Below are positions 44,042 to 51,701 of a stretch of DNA of 64,000 nt, in pieces. Numbering within the stretch: the first letter of the stretch is position 1; each line of letters begins with the position of its first letter. Source of the DNA: Streptomyces ortus (GTDB lineage: Bacteria > Actinomycetota > Actinomycetes > Streptomycetales > Streptomycetaceae); the NCBI RefSeq assembly GCF_026341275.1, contig NZ_JAIFZO010000002.1, forward strand, positions 6,788,118 to 6,852,117, read 5' to 3'. Both the position numbers and the translations under genes were made by a program. The notes below the pieces were generated by a model. It did no database searches. It saw nothing but the letters and a program-made list of their open reading frames with translations, and was not told the origin of the DNA.

Positions 44042-46186
44042 TCATGAACCGCCCCCCAACAGCCCTGCCGCCCGCGCCCAGCGGTACTTCGCACCGAGCA
44101 CCGCCACCGGCTTCTCCGTCGTGTACGGGTAGGCCACGACCCCGTGCTCGAAGAGGTACTGGCAGGCCTCCTCGACCTCGACGTCGCCCGCGAGCGACGC
44201 CACGACGGGCTTCTCGATCCCACGCTCCCTGAATTCGGCCACCACGCGCGCGGTGAGCTCGGCGAAGACCATGGGAGGGGTCACGATGGTGTGCCAGTAA
44301 CCGAGGACCAGTGAGTGGATCCGCGGATCCTCGAGACCGAGCCTGATCGTCGCCTCGTACGTCGAGGGGGGCTCGCCGCCCGTGATGTCCACCGGGTTGC
44401 CGGCGGCTCCGAAGGGCGGGATGAACGTCCGGAAGGAAGCGTCCAGGTCCGGCGGGATCTCCATCAGGGTCAGGCCGTTGTCGGTCACCGCGTCGGACAG
44501 CAGTACGCCACTGCCGCCGGCGCCCGTGATGATCACGATGTTGTCGCCTTGAGGCGTAGGCAGCACCGGCAACGCGCGCGCGTACTCCAGCATCTCGTTC
44601 AGGCCGGGCGCCCTGATGACGCCGGCCTGCTTCAGGATGTCCTCGTACACGGCGTCGTCGCCCGCGAGGGCGCCCGTGTGCGAGCCCGCGGCCTTCGCCC
44701 CGGCGGCCGTACGACCCGCCTTCAGGACGATCACCGGCTTCTTGGGGACGGTCGCCCGGGCGGCCTCCACGAAGGCCCGCCCGTCCTTGAGGTCCTCCAG
44801 GTGCATCGCGATGCACTTGGTGTTGGGGTCCTCGCCGAACCACGTCAGCAGGTCGTCCTCGTCGAGGTCCGACTTGTTGCCGAGACCCACGATCGCGGAG
44901 ACACCCGTCTTCGTAGTGCGCGCGAAGCCCAGAATGGCCATCCCTATGCCACCGGACTGCGAGGTGAGCGCGACACCGCCCTTCACGTCGTACGGCGTGC
45001 AGAACGTGGCACACAGGTCCTGCCACGTCGAGTAGTAGCCGTAGATGTTCGGTCCGAGCAGCCGCACGCCGTACCGCTCGCCGATGGCCACGATCTCGTC
45101 CTGGAGTCCCTGCTCACCGGTCTCCGCGAACCCGGAGGGGATCAGTACGGCGTTGGGGATCCCCTTGCGTCCCACCTCCTCCAGGGCCGAGGCCACGAAC
45201 TTGGCCGGGATGGCGAAGACCGCCACATCCACCTCACCGGGAACGTCGGTGACACTCTTGTACGCCTTGCGGCCGAGAATGTCATCGGCCTTGGGGTTCA
45301 CCGGATGGATCTCTCCGGAGAAACCGCCGTCGATGAGATTGCGCATGACCGAATTGCCGATCTTGCCCTGCTCGTTGGAGGCGCCGATCACGGCCACCGA
45401 CGACGGCTGCATCAGCCGGCGCATCGAGGTGAGGATCTCCTCGCGGCCGTACCTGCGCCGAGGCTTGGGCACCGACTCGGCGAGGATGACCCGGATGTCC
45501 GCGGCCATCGCGCCCTCCGGCGTGGCGATCACCGGGTTCAGGTCCACCTCGGCGATCTCGGGGAAGTCCGAGACCAGTTCGGAGACCCGGCGGATCTGCT
45601 CGGCGACCGCCCACCGGTCCACCGCGGGCGCGCCCCGCACCCCGCGCAGGATCTCCGCGGCCCGGATCGAGTCCAGCATCGACAGCGCCTCGTCGGGGTC
45701 GACGGGCGCCAGCCGGAACGTGATGTCTTTCAGGACCTCGACCAGCACACCGCCGAGCCCGAACGCCACGATCTTCCCGAACGTCGGATCGGTCACCGCG
45801 CCGACGATCACCTCCTGCCCCTGGGGCAGCAGTTCCTGCACCTGTACGCCCTCGATGCGGGCCCCCGCGTCGTAAGCCCGCGCATTTTCGATGATCTTGT
45901 GGAAGGCGGCGCGTACGTCCGCCGCGCCCTCCACGCCCACGATCACGCCGCCCGCGTCGGTCTTGTGGAGGATGTCCGGAGAGACGATCTTCATCACGAC
46001 GGGGCCGCCGAAGCGCGCCGCGTAGGCGACCGCCTCGTCGACGTCGGTCGCCAGCTCCTCACCCGGAACGGCGATCCCGTACGCGTCGGCGACCACCTTG
46101 CCCTCGGGAGCGGTCAGCGCCGTCCGCCCTGAGGCCCGCACGGCGTCGAGGAGCCCGCGTACCCGCAGCACCCGGTCTTCGGCCAT
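44042..46186 (-). CDS. NDP-forming acyl-CoA synthetase (acetate--CoA ligase family)
   Basis: 714 residues in one chain. An N-terminal ATP-grasp half (VVMKIVSPDILHKTDAGGV; VLVEVLKDITFRLAPV) is followed by a CoA-binding Rossmann domain (SSVAVIGASNEQGKIGNSV) and a succinyl-CoA-ligase-like half with the phospho-histidine in GSHTGALAGDDAVYED. The enzyme makes an acyl-CoA from acid, CoA and ATP (or the reverse, yielding ATP). ATG at 46186, 3 bp after the frc stop. Beside formyl-CoA transferase it could prime or balance the CoA cycle by activating formate or oxalate; acetate is the family default. Substrate not shown. Confidence 0.88.
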   Translation of the reverse strand: MAEDRVLRVRGLLDAVRASGRTALTAPEGKVVADAYGIAVPGEELATDVDEAVAYAARFGGPVVMKIVSPDILHKTDAGGVIVGVEGAADVRAAFHKIIENARAYDAGARIEGVQVQELLPQGQEVIVGAVTDPTFGKIVAFGLGGVLVEVLKDITFRLAPVDPDEALSMLDSIRAAEILRGVRGAPAVDRWAVAEQIRRVSELVSDFPEIAEVDLNPVIATPEGAMAADIRVILAESVPKPRRRYGREEILTSMRRLMQPSSVAVIGASNEQGKIGNSVMRNLIDGGFSGEIHPVNPKADDILGRKAYKSVTDVPGEVDVAVFAIPAKFVASALEEVGRKGIPNAVLIPSGFAETGEQGLQDEIVAIGERYGVRLLGPNIYGYYSTWQDLCATFCTPYDVKGGVALTSQSGGIGMAILGFARTTKTGVSAIVGLGNKSDLDEDDLLTWFGEDPNTKCIAMHLEDLKDGRAFVEAARATVPKKPVIVLKAGRTAAGAKAAGSHTGALAGDDAVYEDILKQAGVIRAPGLNEMLEYARALPVLPTPQGDNIVIITGAGGSGVLLSDAVTDNGLTLMEIPPDLDASFRTFIPPFGAAGNPVDITGGEPPSTYEATIRLGLEDPRIHSLVLGYWHTIVTPPMVFAELTARVVAEFRERGIEKPVVASLAGDVEVEEACQYLFEHGVVAYPYTTEKPVAVLGAKYRWARAAGLLGGGS

Positions 46187-46189
46187 CAA

Positions 46190-47503
46190 TCAGATCACTC
46201 CGTTCGACTTGAGCAGGCGCAGCTCTTCGTCGCCGAGCCCGAGCTCGCCGACGTACACCTCTTCGTTGTGCTCGCCGAGCAGCGGCGAACTGGTGACGTC
46301 CACGGGGGAGTCGGAGAGCTTCAGGGGGCTGCCCACGGTCACGAAGTCGCCCCGCTGGGGATGCGGCACCGTCACGACCATCTCGTTGGCGACCAGCGAC
46401 TCGTCCTCGATGATCTCCTTGGTGGACAGGATCGGGCCGCACGGGATGTTGTGGGCGTTGAGCTGCTCCAGCACCTGCCACTTGGGGAGCGTGGACGACC
46501 ACTCCTCGATGAGCTGGAACATCTTGGTGAGCTGCGGCAGGCGGGCCTCGGGGGTCGCCCACTCGGGATCCTCCGCCAGCTCGGGCCGGCCGATCAGCTC
46601 GGAGAGCGGCTTCCAGCCGACGGGCTGCACGATGACGTACACGTAGTCGTTGGGGCCGCCCGGCGCGCACTTGACGGCCCAGCCGGGCTGCCCGCCGCCG
46701 GACGCGTTTCCGGACCTGGGAACTTCGTCGCCGAAGTCGTCGTTGGGATATTCAGCCAGCGGCCCATGCCCGAGGCGCTGCTGGTCCCGCAGTTTCACCC
46801 GGCACAGATTCAGTACCGCGTGCTGCATCGCCACGTTCACCCGCTGCCCGCGTCCCGTGTTCTCCCGCTGGAACAGGGCGGCGAGGATCGCGGCCACCGC
46901 GTGGATGCCCGTGCCCGAGTCACCGATCTGGGCTCCCGTCGCCAGCGGCGGCCCGTCCTCGAAACCGGTGGTCGACATCGACCCGCCCATGGCCTGAGCG
47001 ACGACCTCGTACGCCTTGAAGTTGGTGTACGGGCCGTCCCCGAACCCCTTGATGGAGGCATAGACGATTCGCGGGTTGATCTCCTGGATGCGGTCCCAGG
47101 TGAAGCCCATGCGGTCGACCGCGCCCGGCCCGAAGTTCTCGACCATGACGTCCGAGCGCCGGATCAGCTCGGTGAGGATCTCCTTGCCGCGCTCGGTCTT
47201 GGTGTTGAGGGTGATGCTCCGCTTGTTGCAGTTGAGCATCGTGAAGTAGAGGGAGTCGACGTCCGGGAGATCGCGCAGCTGCTTGCGCGTGATGTCCCCG
47301 GTCGGCGCCTCCAGTTTGACGACGTCCGCGCCGAGCCACGCGAGCAGCTGGGTGGCGGAGGGGCCGGACTGGACGTGCGTCATGTCGAGGACACGGATGC
47401 CTTCGAGAGCCTTGGCCGAGGTCGACGGCGTTCCCGCGGTCGCCTGCGCGGAGGTCGTGGCCGACGTCGTGGTCGACGCTGACGTTGTTGTCACCGGTTC
47501 CAC
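46190..47503 (-). CDS. frc: Formyl-CoA:oxalate CoA-transferase
   Basis: 437 residues of the class III CoA-transferase fold. Strongly like Oxalobacter Frc: LDMTHVQSGPSATQLLAWLG, VDSLYFTMLNCNKRSI, VENFGPGAVDRMGFTWDRIQ, the catalytic Asp195 in QIGDSGTG, KLRDQQRL, and the mobile glycine loop GNASGGGQPGWAVKC. It swaps CoA from formyl-CoA to oxalate, giving oxalyl-CoA and formate. The first 30 residues are a Ser/Thr/Ala-rich addition. GTG at 47503 is one base after the stop of the decarboxylase gene, so the two are translated together. Confidence 0.93.
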   Translation of the reverse strand: MEPVTTTSASTTTSATTSAQATAGTPSTSAKALEGIRVLDMTHVQSGPSATQLLAWLGADVVKLEAPTGDITRKQLRDLPDVDSLYFTMLNCNKRSITLNTKTERGKEILTELIRRSDVMVENFGPGAVDRMGFTWDRIQEINPRIVYASIKGFGDGPYTNFKAYEVVAQAMGGSMSTTGFEDGPPLATGAQIGDSGTGIHAVAAILAALFQRENTGRGQRVNVAMQHAVLNLCRVKLRDQQRLGHGPLAEYPNDDFGDEVPRSGNASGGGQPGWAVKCAPGGPNDYVYVIVQPVGWKPLSELIGRPELAEDPEWATPEARLPQLTKMFQLIEEWSSTLPKWQVLEQLNAHNIPCGPILSTKEIIEDESLVANEMVVTVPHPQRGDFVTVGSPLKLSDSPVDVTSSPLLGEHNEEVYVGELGLGDEELRLLKSNGVI

Positions 47504-47504
47504 C

Positions 47505-49190
47505 TCACTTGTACATCGTCTGGTTCATGGTTCCGGGGGCGTACGCGTCCGGGTCGACCCAGACGTTGATGAGCGAGGGCTTGCCCGACTCCCGGGCGCG
47601 CCGGAGGGCGGGGCCGATGTCGGCGGGGTCGCGGACCTCCTCGCCGTAACCGCCCAGCATCTGCGCGAACTTGTCGTAGTGGACGTCGCCGAGGGTGTTG
47701 CCGACGCGCTCGCGCTCCAGGCCGTACTTGGCGGCCTGGCCGTAGCGGATCTGGTTCATGGAGGAGTTGTTGCCGACGATGCCGACGAAGGGGAGGTCGT
47801 AGCGGACGAGGGTTTCGAAGTCCCAGCCGGTGAGGGAGAAGGCGCCGTCCCCGAAGAGGGCGACGACCTCCTTGTCGGGCCGTGCCTTCTTGGCGGCCAG
47901 CACGAAGGGGATGCCGACGCCGAGTGTGCCGAGCGGTCCCGGGTCCATCCAGTGACCGGGGGACTTGGGCTGGACGACCTGCCCGGAGAAGGTGACGATG
48001 TCGCCGCCGTCCCCGATGTAGACGGAGTCCTCGGTCAGGAAGTCGTTGATCTCACTGACCAGCCGGTACGGGTGGATCGGCGAGGCGTCGGATTTCAGGC
48101 TCGGCAGCCGCTTCTCGATGGCGCTCTGCTCGGCGGCGCGCAGCTCGTCGAGCCACTCCTTGCGCTTGGACGCGCCCCCGTTCAGGCGTCCGGAGGCGGC
48201 CTCCGCGACCGACTTCAGGACGAGCCCCGGGTCCCCGACGATGCCGAGGTCGATGTCCCGGTTCTTGCCGACGGTCCGGTAGTCGAGGTCGATCTGCACG
48301 ACGGTCGCGTCCGGCGACAGCCGCTTGCCGTAGCCCATGCGGAAGTCGAAGGGCGTGCCGACGATGACGATGACGTCGGCGTTGGAGAAGGCGTACCGGC
48401 GGGAGAGCTGGAAGTGGTGCGGGTCGCCCGGCGGCAGCGTGCCGCGTCCGGCGCCGTTCATGTAGGCGGGGATGTTGAGGGTGCGTACGAGGTCGACGGC
48501 GGACGCGGTGCCCCGGGTCGTCCACACCTGGCTGCCCAGCAGGATCGCCGGCTTCTCGGCGTGCACGAGGAGGTCGGCGAGCTTCTCGACGGCCTCGGGG
48601 TCACCGGCCGAGCGGGTCGAGGCCCGGTACTGCCCGGCGGCGGGCACCCGGGCCTTGTCCACCGGCACCTTGGCGTCCAGGACATCGCGCGGGATCTCCA
48701 GGAAGGACGGTCCGGGCGCCCCGTGGTAGCACTCGCGGAACGCCATGGACACCATGTCGGCGGCCCGCGCGGTGTCCGGCACGGTCGCCGCGAACTTGGT
48801 GATCGGCGTCATCATGTCGACGTGCGGCAGGTCCTGCAGGGACCCCATCTTGTGCTGGGTATGGGCCCCCTGACCGCCGATGAGCAGCATGGGGGACTCC
48901 GCGCGGAAGGCGTTGGCGACACCCGTCACGGCGTCGGTCGTGCCGGGTCCCGCGGTGACGACGGCGCAGCCGGGCTTGCCGGTGATGCGCGCGTAACCGT
49001 CGGCGGCGTGGGCGGCGACCTGCTCGTGGCGTACGTCGACGACCTCGATGCCCTCGTCGACGCAGCCGTCGTAGATGTCGATGATGTGGCCGCCGCAGAG
49101 GGTGTAGATGACCTCCACACCCTCCGCTTTGAGTGCCTTGGCGACCAGGTGCCCACCGGAGATGAGGTTCTGGCTGTTGTCGTCGGGCAT
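47505..49190 (-). CDS. Thiamine-diphosphate enzyme, probable oxalyl-CoA decarboxylase of 2-hydroxyacyl-CoA-lyase-like type
   Basis: 561 residues with the three-domain ThDP fold: catalytic Glu in DVRHEQVAAHAADGYA and the ThDP motif GDGAFSLTGWDFETL ... GNN. Its place one base before frc indicates oxalyl-CoA decarboxylation to formyl-CoA and CO2. Yet the segment after the first glycine loop reads GSLQDLPHVDMMTPITKFA, closer to 2-hydroxyacyl-CoA lyase or acetolactate synthase than to Oxalobacter Oxc, whose Tyr-Glu active-site pair I recall in this area. Eukaryotic oxalyl-CoA decarboxylases are of this lyase-like type, so function is plausible but not proven. An operator-like repeat lies 105 bp upstream of the start. 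Confidence 0.72.
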   Translation of the reverse strand: MPDDNSQNLISGGHLVAKALKAEGVEVIYTLCGGHIIDIYDGCVDEGIEVVDVRHEQVAAHAADGYARITGKPGCAVVTAGPGTTDAVTGVANAFRAESPMLLIGGQGAHTQHKMGSLQDLPHVDMMTPITKFAATVPDTARAADMVSMAFRECYHGAPGPSFLEIPRDVLDAKVPVDKARVPAAGQYRASTRSAGDPEAVEKLADLLVHAEKPAILLGSQVWTTRGTASAVDLVRTLNIPAYMNGAGRGTLPPGDPHHFQLSRRYAFSNADVIVIVGTPFDFRMGYGKRLSPDATVVQIDLDYRTVGKNRDIDLGIVGDPGLVLKSVAEAASGRLNGGASKRKEWLDELRAAEQSAIEKRLPSLKSDASPIHPYRLVSEINDFLTEDSVYIGDGGDIVTFSGQVVQPKSPGHWMDPGPLGTLGVGIPFVLAAKKARPDKEVVALFGDGAFSLTGWDFETLVRYDLPFVGIVGNNSSMNQIRYGQAAKYGLERERVGNTLGDVHYDKFAQMLGGYGEEVRDPADIGPALRRARESGKPSLINVWVDPDAYAPGTMNQTMYK

Positions 49191-49294
49191 GGCGAAGTCC
49201 TGTCCCTTCGTAGGGGATTGGGCGCGCCGAAGCGCAGCTCATACGTGCAGCTCATACGTGGTGCGCGCACTGTTCGTGGATGCCGTCGCGGTAC

Positions 49295-49326
49295 ATTGCA
49301 TACAGTCGACGAATACTGTATGAAGC
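49295..49326. promoter_or_regulatory. Double operator: inverted ACTGTATG repeat between decarboxylase and SucC-like genes
   Basis: CATACAGT at 49299-49306 and ACTGTATG at 49315-49322 are perfect inverted arms with an 8-base spacer. Each extended half (CGACTGTATGCAAT on minus; ATACTGTATGAAGC on plus) matches sites 1 and 2 near the distant GntR locus. It lies 105 bp before the decarboxylase start (-) and 65 bp before the SucC-like start (+), well placed to control both directions. Confidence 0.6.
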
Positions 49327-49390
49327 TTGTTATCCCGCATCCGGTGGGTGGTGTCCAGGGGGCGTGCGGCACTTTTCAGAGGGAGCCGAG

Positions 49391-50521
49391 ATGGACCTGT
49401 TCGAGCACCAGGCAAGGGAACTCTTCCAAGAACACGGCATCTTGGTGCCGAGGGCGGAGGTCACCGACTCGCCCAAGGAGGCACGCGAGAGCGCCCGCCG
49501 ACTGGGCGGTCGCGTCGTGGTCAAGGCGCAGGTGAAGACCGGCGGCCGGGGCAAGGCGGGCGGCGTGAAACTTGCCGCCGACCCGGCCGCCGCCGAACTG
49601 ACCGCACGCCAGATCCTCGGCATGGATATCAAGGGCCACCGGGTCGGCAAGGTGATGCTGGCCCAACCGGTCGACATCGACGCAGAGTTCTACGTCAGTT
49701 ACGTACTCGACCGCGCGGCGGGCCGGTTCCTCGCGATCGCCTCGGCCGAGGGAGGCATGGACATCGAGGAGGTCGCCGCCACCCGCCCCGACGCGGTGGC
49801 GCGCATCCACATCGACCCGGCCGAGGGTGTCACCTCGGCGAAGGCCGCCGAGATCGCCGGGGCCGCCGGCCTGCCCCCGCAGACCGTCGACGTCCTGGTC
49901 AGGCTCTGGGACGTACTCGTCCGCGAGGACGCCGTCCTCGTCGAGGTCAACCCCCTCGTCCGTACGGCGCAGGGGCAGATCCTCGCCCTCGACGGCAAGG
50001 TCACCCTCGACGACAACGCCCGCTTCCGGCAGGCACGGTGGGGCAGCCAGGAGGCGGCGCACGACGACCCGCTGGAGTCGGCCGCCGCGGCCAAGGGCCT
50101 CAACTACGTGAAACTGGACGGCGAGGTCGGCATCATCGGCAACGGCGCCGGTCTCGTCATGTCCACCCTCGACGTGGTGGCCGGCTGCGGCGCGCGCCCC
50201 GCCAACTTCCTAGACATCGGCGGCGGCGCCTCCGCCCAGATCATGGCCGACGGCCTCTCCGTCATCCTCTCCGACCCCGCCGTCAAGTCGGTCTTCGTCA
50301 ACGTCTTCGGCGGCATCACCGCCTGCGACGCGGTCGCCGACGGCATCGTGCAGGCCCTGGAAACGGTCCGGTTGACCAAACAGCTGGTCGTCCGGCTCGA
50401 CGGCAACAACGCCGTACGGGGCCGCGCGATCCTCGACGACCGCGCGCACCCCCTGGTCCAGCAGGCCACCACCATGGACGGCGCCGCGCGCCGCGCCGCC
50501 CGACTCGCCGACGCAGTCTGA
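49391..50521 (+). CDS. SucC-like beta subunit of an ADP-forming acyl-CoA ligase
   Basis: 376 residues. N-terminal ATP-grasp (MDLFEHQARELFQEHGI; VVVKAQVKTGGRGKAGGVK; EVNPLVRTAQGQILALDGKV) and C-terminal ligase domain (ANFLDIGGGASAQIMADGL; VFVNVFGGITACDAVADGI). GAGGGAG precedes the ATG. It is a full-length SucC relative, but its place beside frc and the decarboxylase suggests a second, dedicated enzyme rather than the TCA-cycle one. It might regenerate or supply CoA thioesters for oxalate. A DNA motif shared with the oxalate/GntR locus lies 65 bp upstream. Confidence 0.9.
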   Translation: MDLFEHQARELFQEHGILVPRAEVTDSPKEARESARRLGGRVVVKAQVKTGGRGKAGGVKLAADPAAAELTARQILGMDIKGHRVGKVMLAQPVDIDAEFYVSYVLDRAAGRFLAIASAEGGMDIEEVAATRPDAVARIHIDPAEGVTSAKAAEIAGAAGLPPQTVDVLVRLWDVLVREDAVLVEVNPLVRTAQGQILALDGKVTLDDNARFRQARWGSQEAAHDDPLESAAAAKGLNYVKLDGEVGIIGNGAGLVMSTLDVVAGCGARPANFLDIGGGASAQIMADGLSVILSDPAVKSVFVNVFGGITACDAVADGIVQALETVRLTKQLVVRLDGNNAVRGRAILDDRAHPLVQQATTMDGAARRAARLADAV

Positions 50522-50532
50522 AGGAGCGGTAC

Positions 50533-51432
50533 ATGGCCATCTACCTCACCAAAGAGAGCAAGGTCCTCGTCCAGGGAATGACCGGCGGCGAGGGCATGAA
50601 GCACACCCGGCGCATGCTCGCGGCGGGCACAGACGTGGTCGGCGGCGTCAACCCGCGCAAGGCCGGCCGGAGCGTCGACTTCGACGACCGGGCCGTCCCC
50701 GTCTTCGGCTCCGTACGCGAAGGCATCGAGGCGACCGGCGCCGACGTCAGCGTCGTCTTCGTCCCGCCGGCCTTCGCCAAGGCGGCGGTCGTCGAAGCCG
50801 CCGACGCCGGCATCGGCCTCGCCGTCGTCATCACGGAGGGCATCCCGGTCCACGACTCGGTCGCCTTCACCGCCTACGCGAAGGCCAAGGGCACCCGGAT
50901 CGTCGGCCCGAACTGCCCCGGCCTGATCACCCCGGGCCAGGCCAACGCGGGCATCATCCCCGCCGACATCACCAAGCCCGGCCGTATCGGCCTGGTCTCC
51001 AAGTCCGGCACGCTCACCTATCAGCTCATGTACGAGCTGCGTGACATCGGCTTCTCGACCTGCGTCGGCATCGGCGGCGACCCCGTGGTCGGCACGACAC
51101 ACATCGACTGCCTCGCCGCTTTCCAGGACGACCCCGACACCGAACTCATCGTTCTCATCGGGGAGATCGGCGGTGACGCGGAGGAGCGCGCGGCCGCGTA
51201 CGTCCGCGACCACGTCACCAAACCCGTCATCGGCTACATCGCCGGCTTCACCGCCCCCGAGGGCAAGACGATGGGCCACGCCGGCGCCATCGTGTCCGGC
51301 TCCTCCGGCACCGCACAGGCGAAGAAGGAAGCCCTGGAAGCGGCCGGCGTCCAGGTGGGCGACACCCCGACCGGGACGGCCCGCCTCGTGATGGCCCACC
51401 TCGAAGCGCAACGTGATGTCACTCATAGTTGA
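50533..51432 (+). CDS. SucD-like alpha subunit of an ADP-forming acyl-CoA ligase
   Basis: 299 residues, 11 bp after the SucC-like gene with AAGGAGCGG before the ATG. CoA-binding Rossmann domain (VLVQGMTGGEGMKHTRRMLA; VGGVNPRKAG) and the phosphorylated-His motif GKTMGHAGAIVSG near residue 250. SKSGTLTYQLMYEL and GIGGDPVVGTTHIDCL are as in SucD. It pairs with the preceding subunit. Substrate may be succinate or another dicarboxylate. Confidence 0.9.
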   Translation: MAIYLTKESKVLVQGMTGGEGMKHTRRMLAAGTDVVGGVNPRKAGRSVDFDDRAVPVFGSVREGIEATGADVSVVFVPPAFAKAAVVEAADAGIGLAVVITEGIPVHDSVAFTAYAKAKGTRIVGPNCPGLITPGQANAGIIPADITKPGRIGLVSKSGTLTYQLMYELRDIGFSTCVGIGGDPVVGTTHIDCLAAFQDDPDTELIVLIGEIGGDAEERAAAYVRDHVTKPVIGYIAGFTAPEGKTMGHAGAIVSGSSGTAQAKKEALEAAGVQVGDTPTGTARLVMAHLEAQRDVTHS

Positions 51433-51530
51433 CCTGACGTCACTTACGGACGCCACGACGCGTCGCTAGCGTCACCGGTACGCAATTCCCGTGCGATGCG
51501 CGACGAGCGACGTGCGACGCATCACGCGAC

Positions 51531-51608
51531 GCGCATCACGCGACACACAACACGCGACGCGCATCACGCGACACACAACACGCGACACACGACGCACGAC
51601 GCACGACG
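51531..51608. repeat. 28-bp tandem repeat plus degenerate ACGCACG units
   Basis: Two identical 28-bp copies start at 51531 and 51559 (GCGCATCACGCGACACACAA...), preceded and followed by shorter CGACG/CACGACG units. They fill much of the 269-bp gap between the SucD-like and aldehyde dehydrogenase genes. No hairpin or gene is evident. Confidence 0.85.
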
Positions 51609-51701
51609 TCCCCGTGCCGGGCGCGCACCGCCGGCGCACGCGTACGCGGGACCAGCCATGAACGACCGCCCCCGACTGTGCACCGAGAGCGGAGCAACCG
51701 A

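Noticed and set aside
49391..51432. Housekeeping succinyl-CoA synthetase
   Set aside because: The families match, but the genes diverge from the oxalate decarboxylase across a shared operator-like repeat, so I treat them as a second, specialised copy; this cannot be settled without the rest of the genome.
51497..51608. CRISPR array
   Set aside because: The repeats are directly adjacent without unique spacers, and no cas gene is present.
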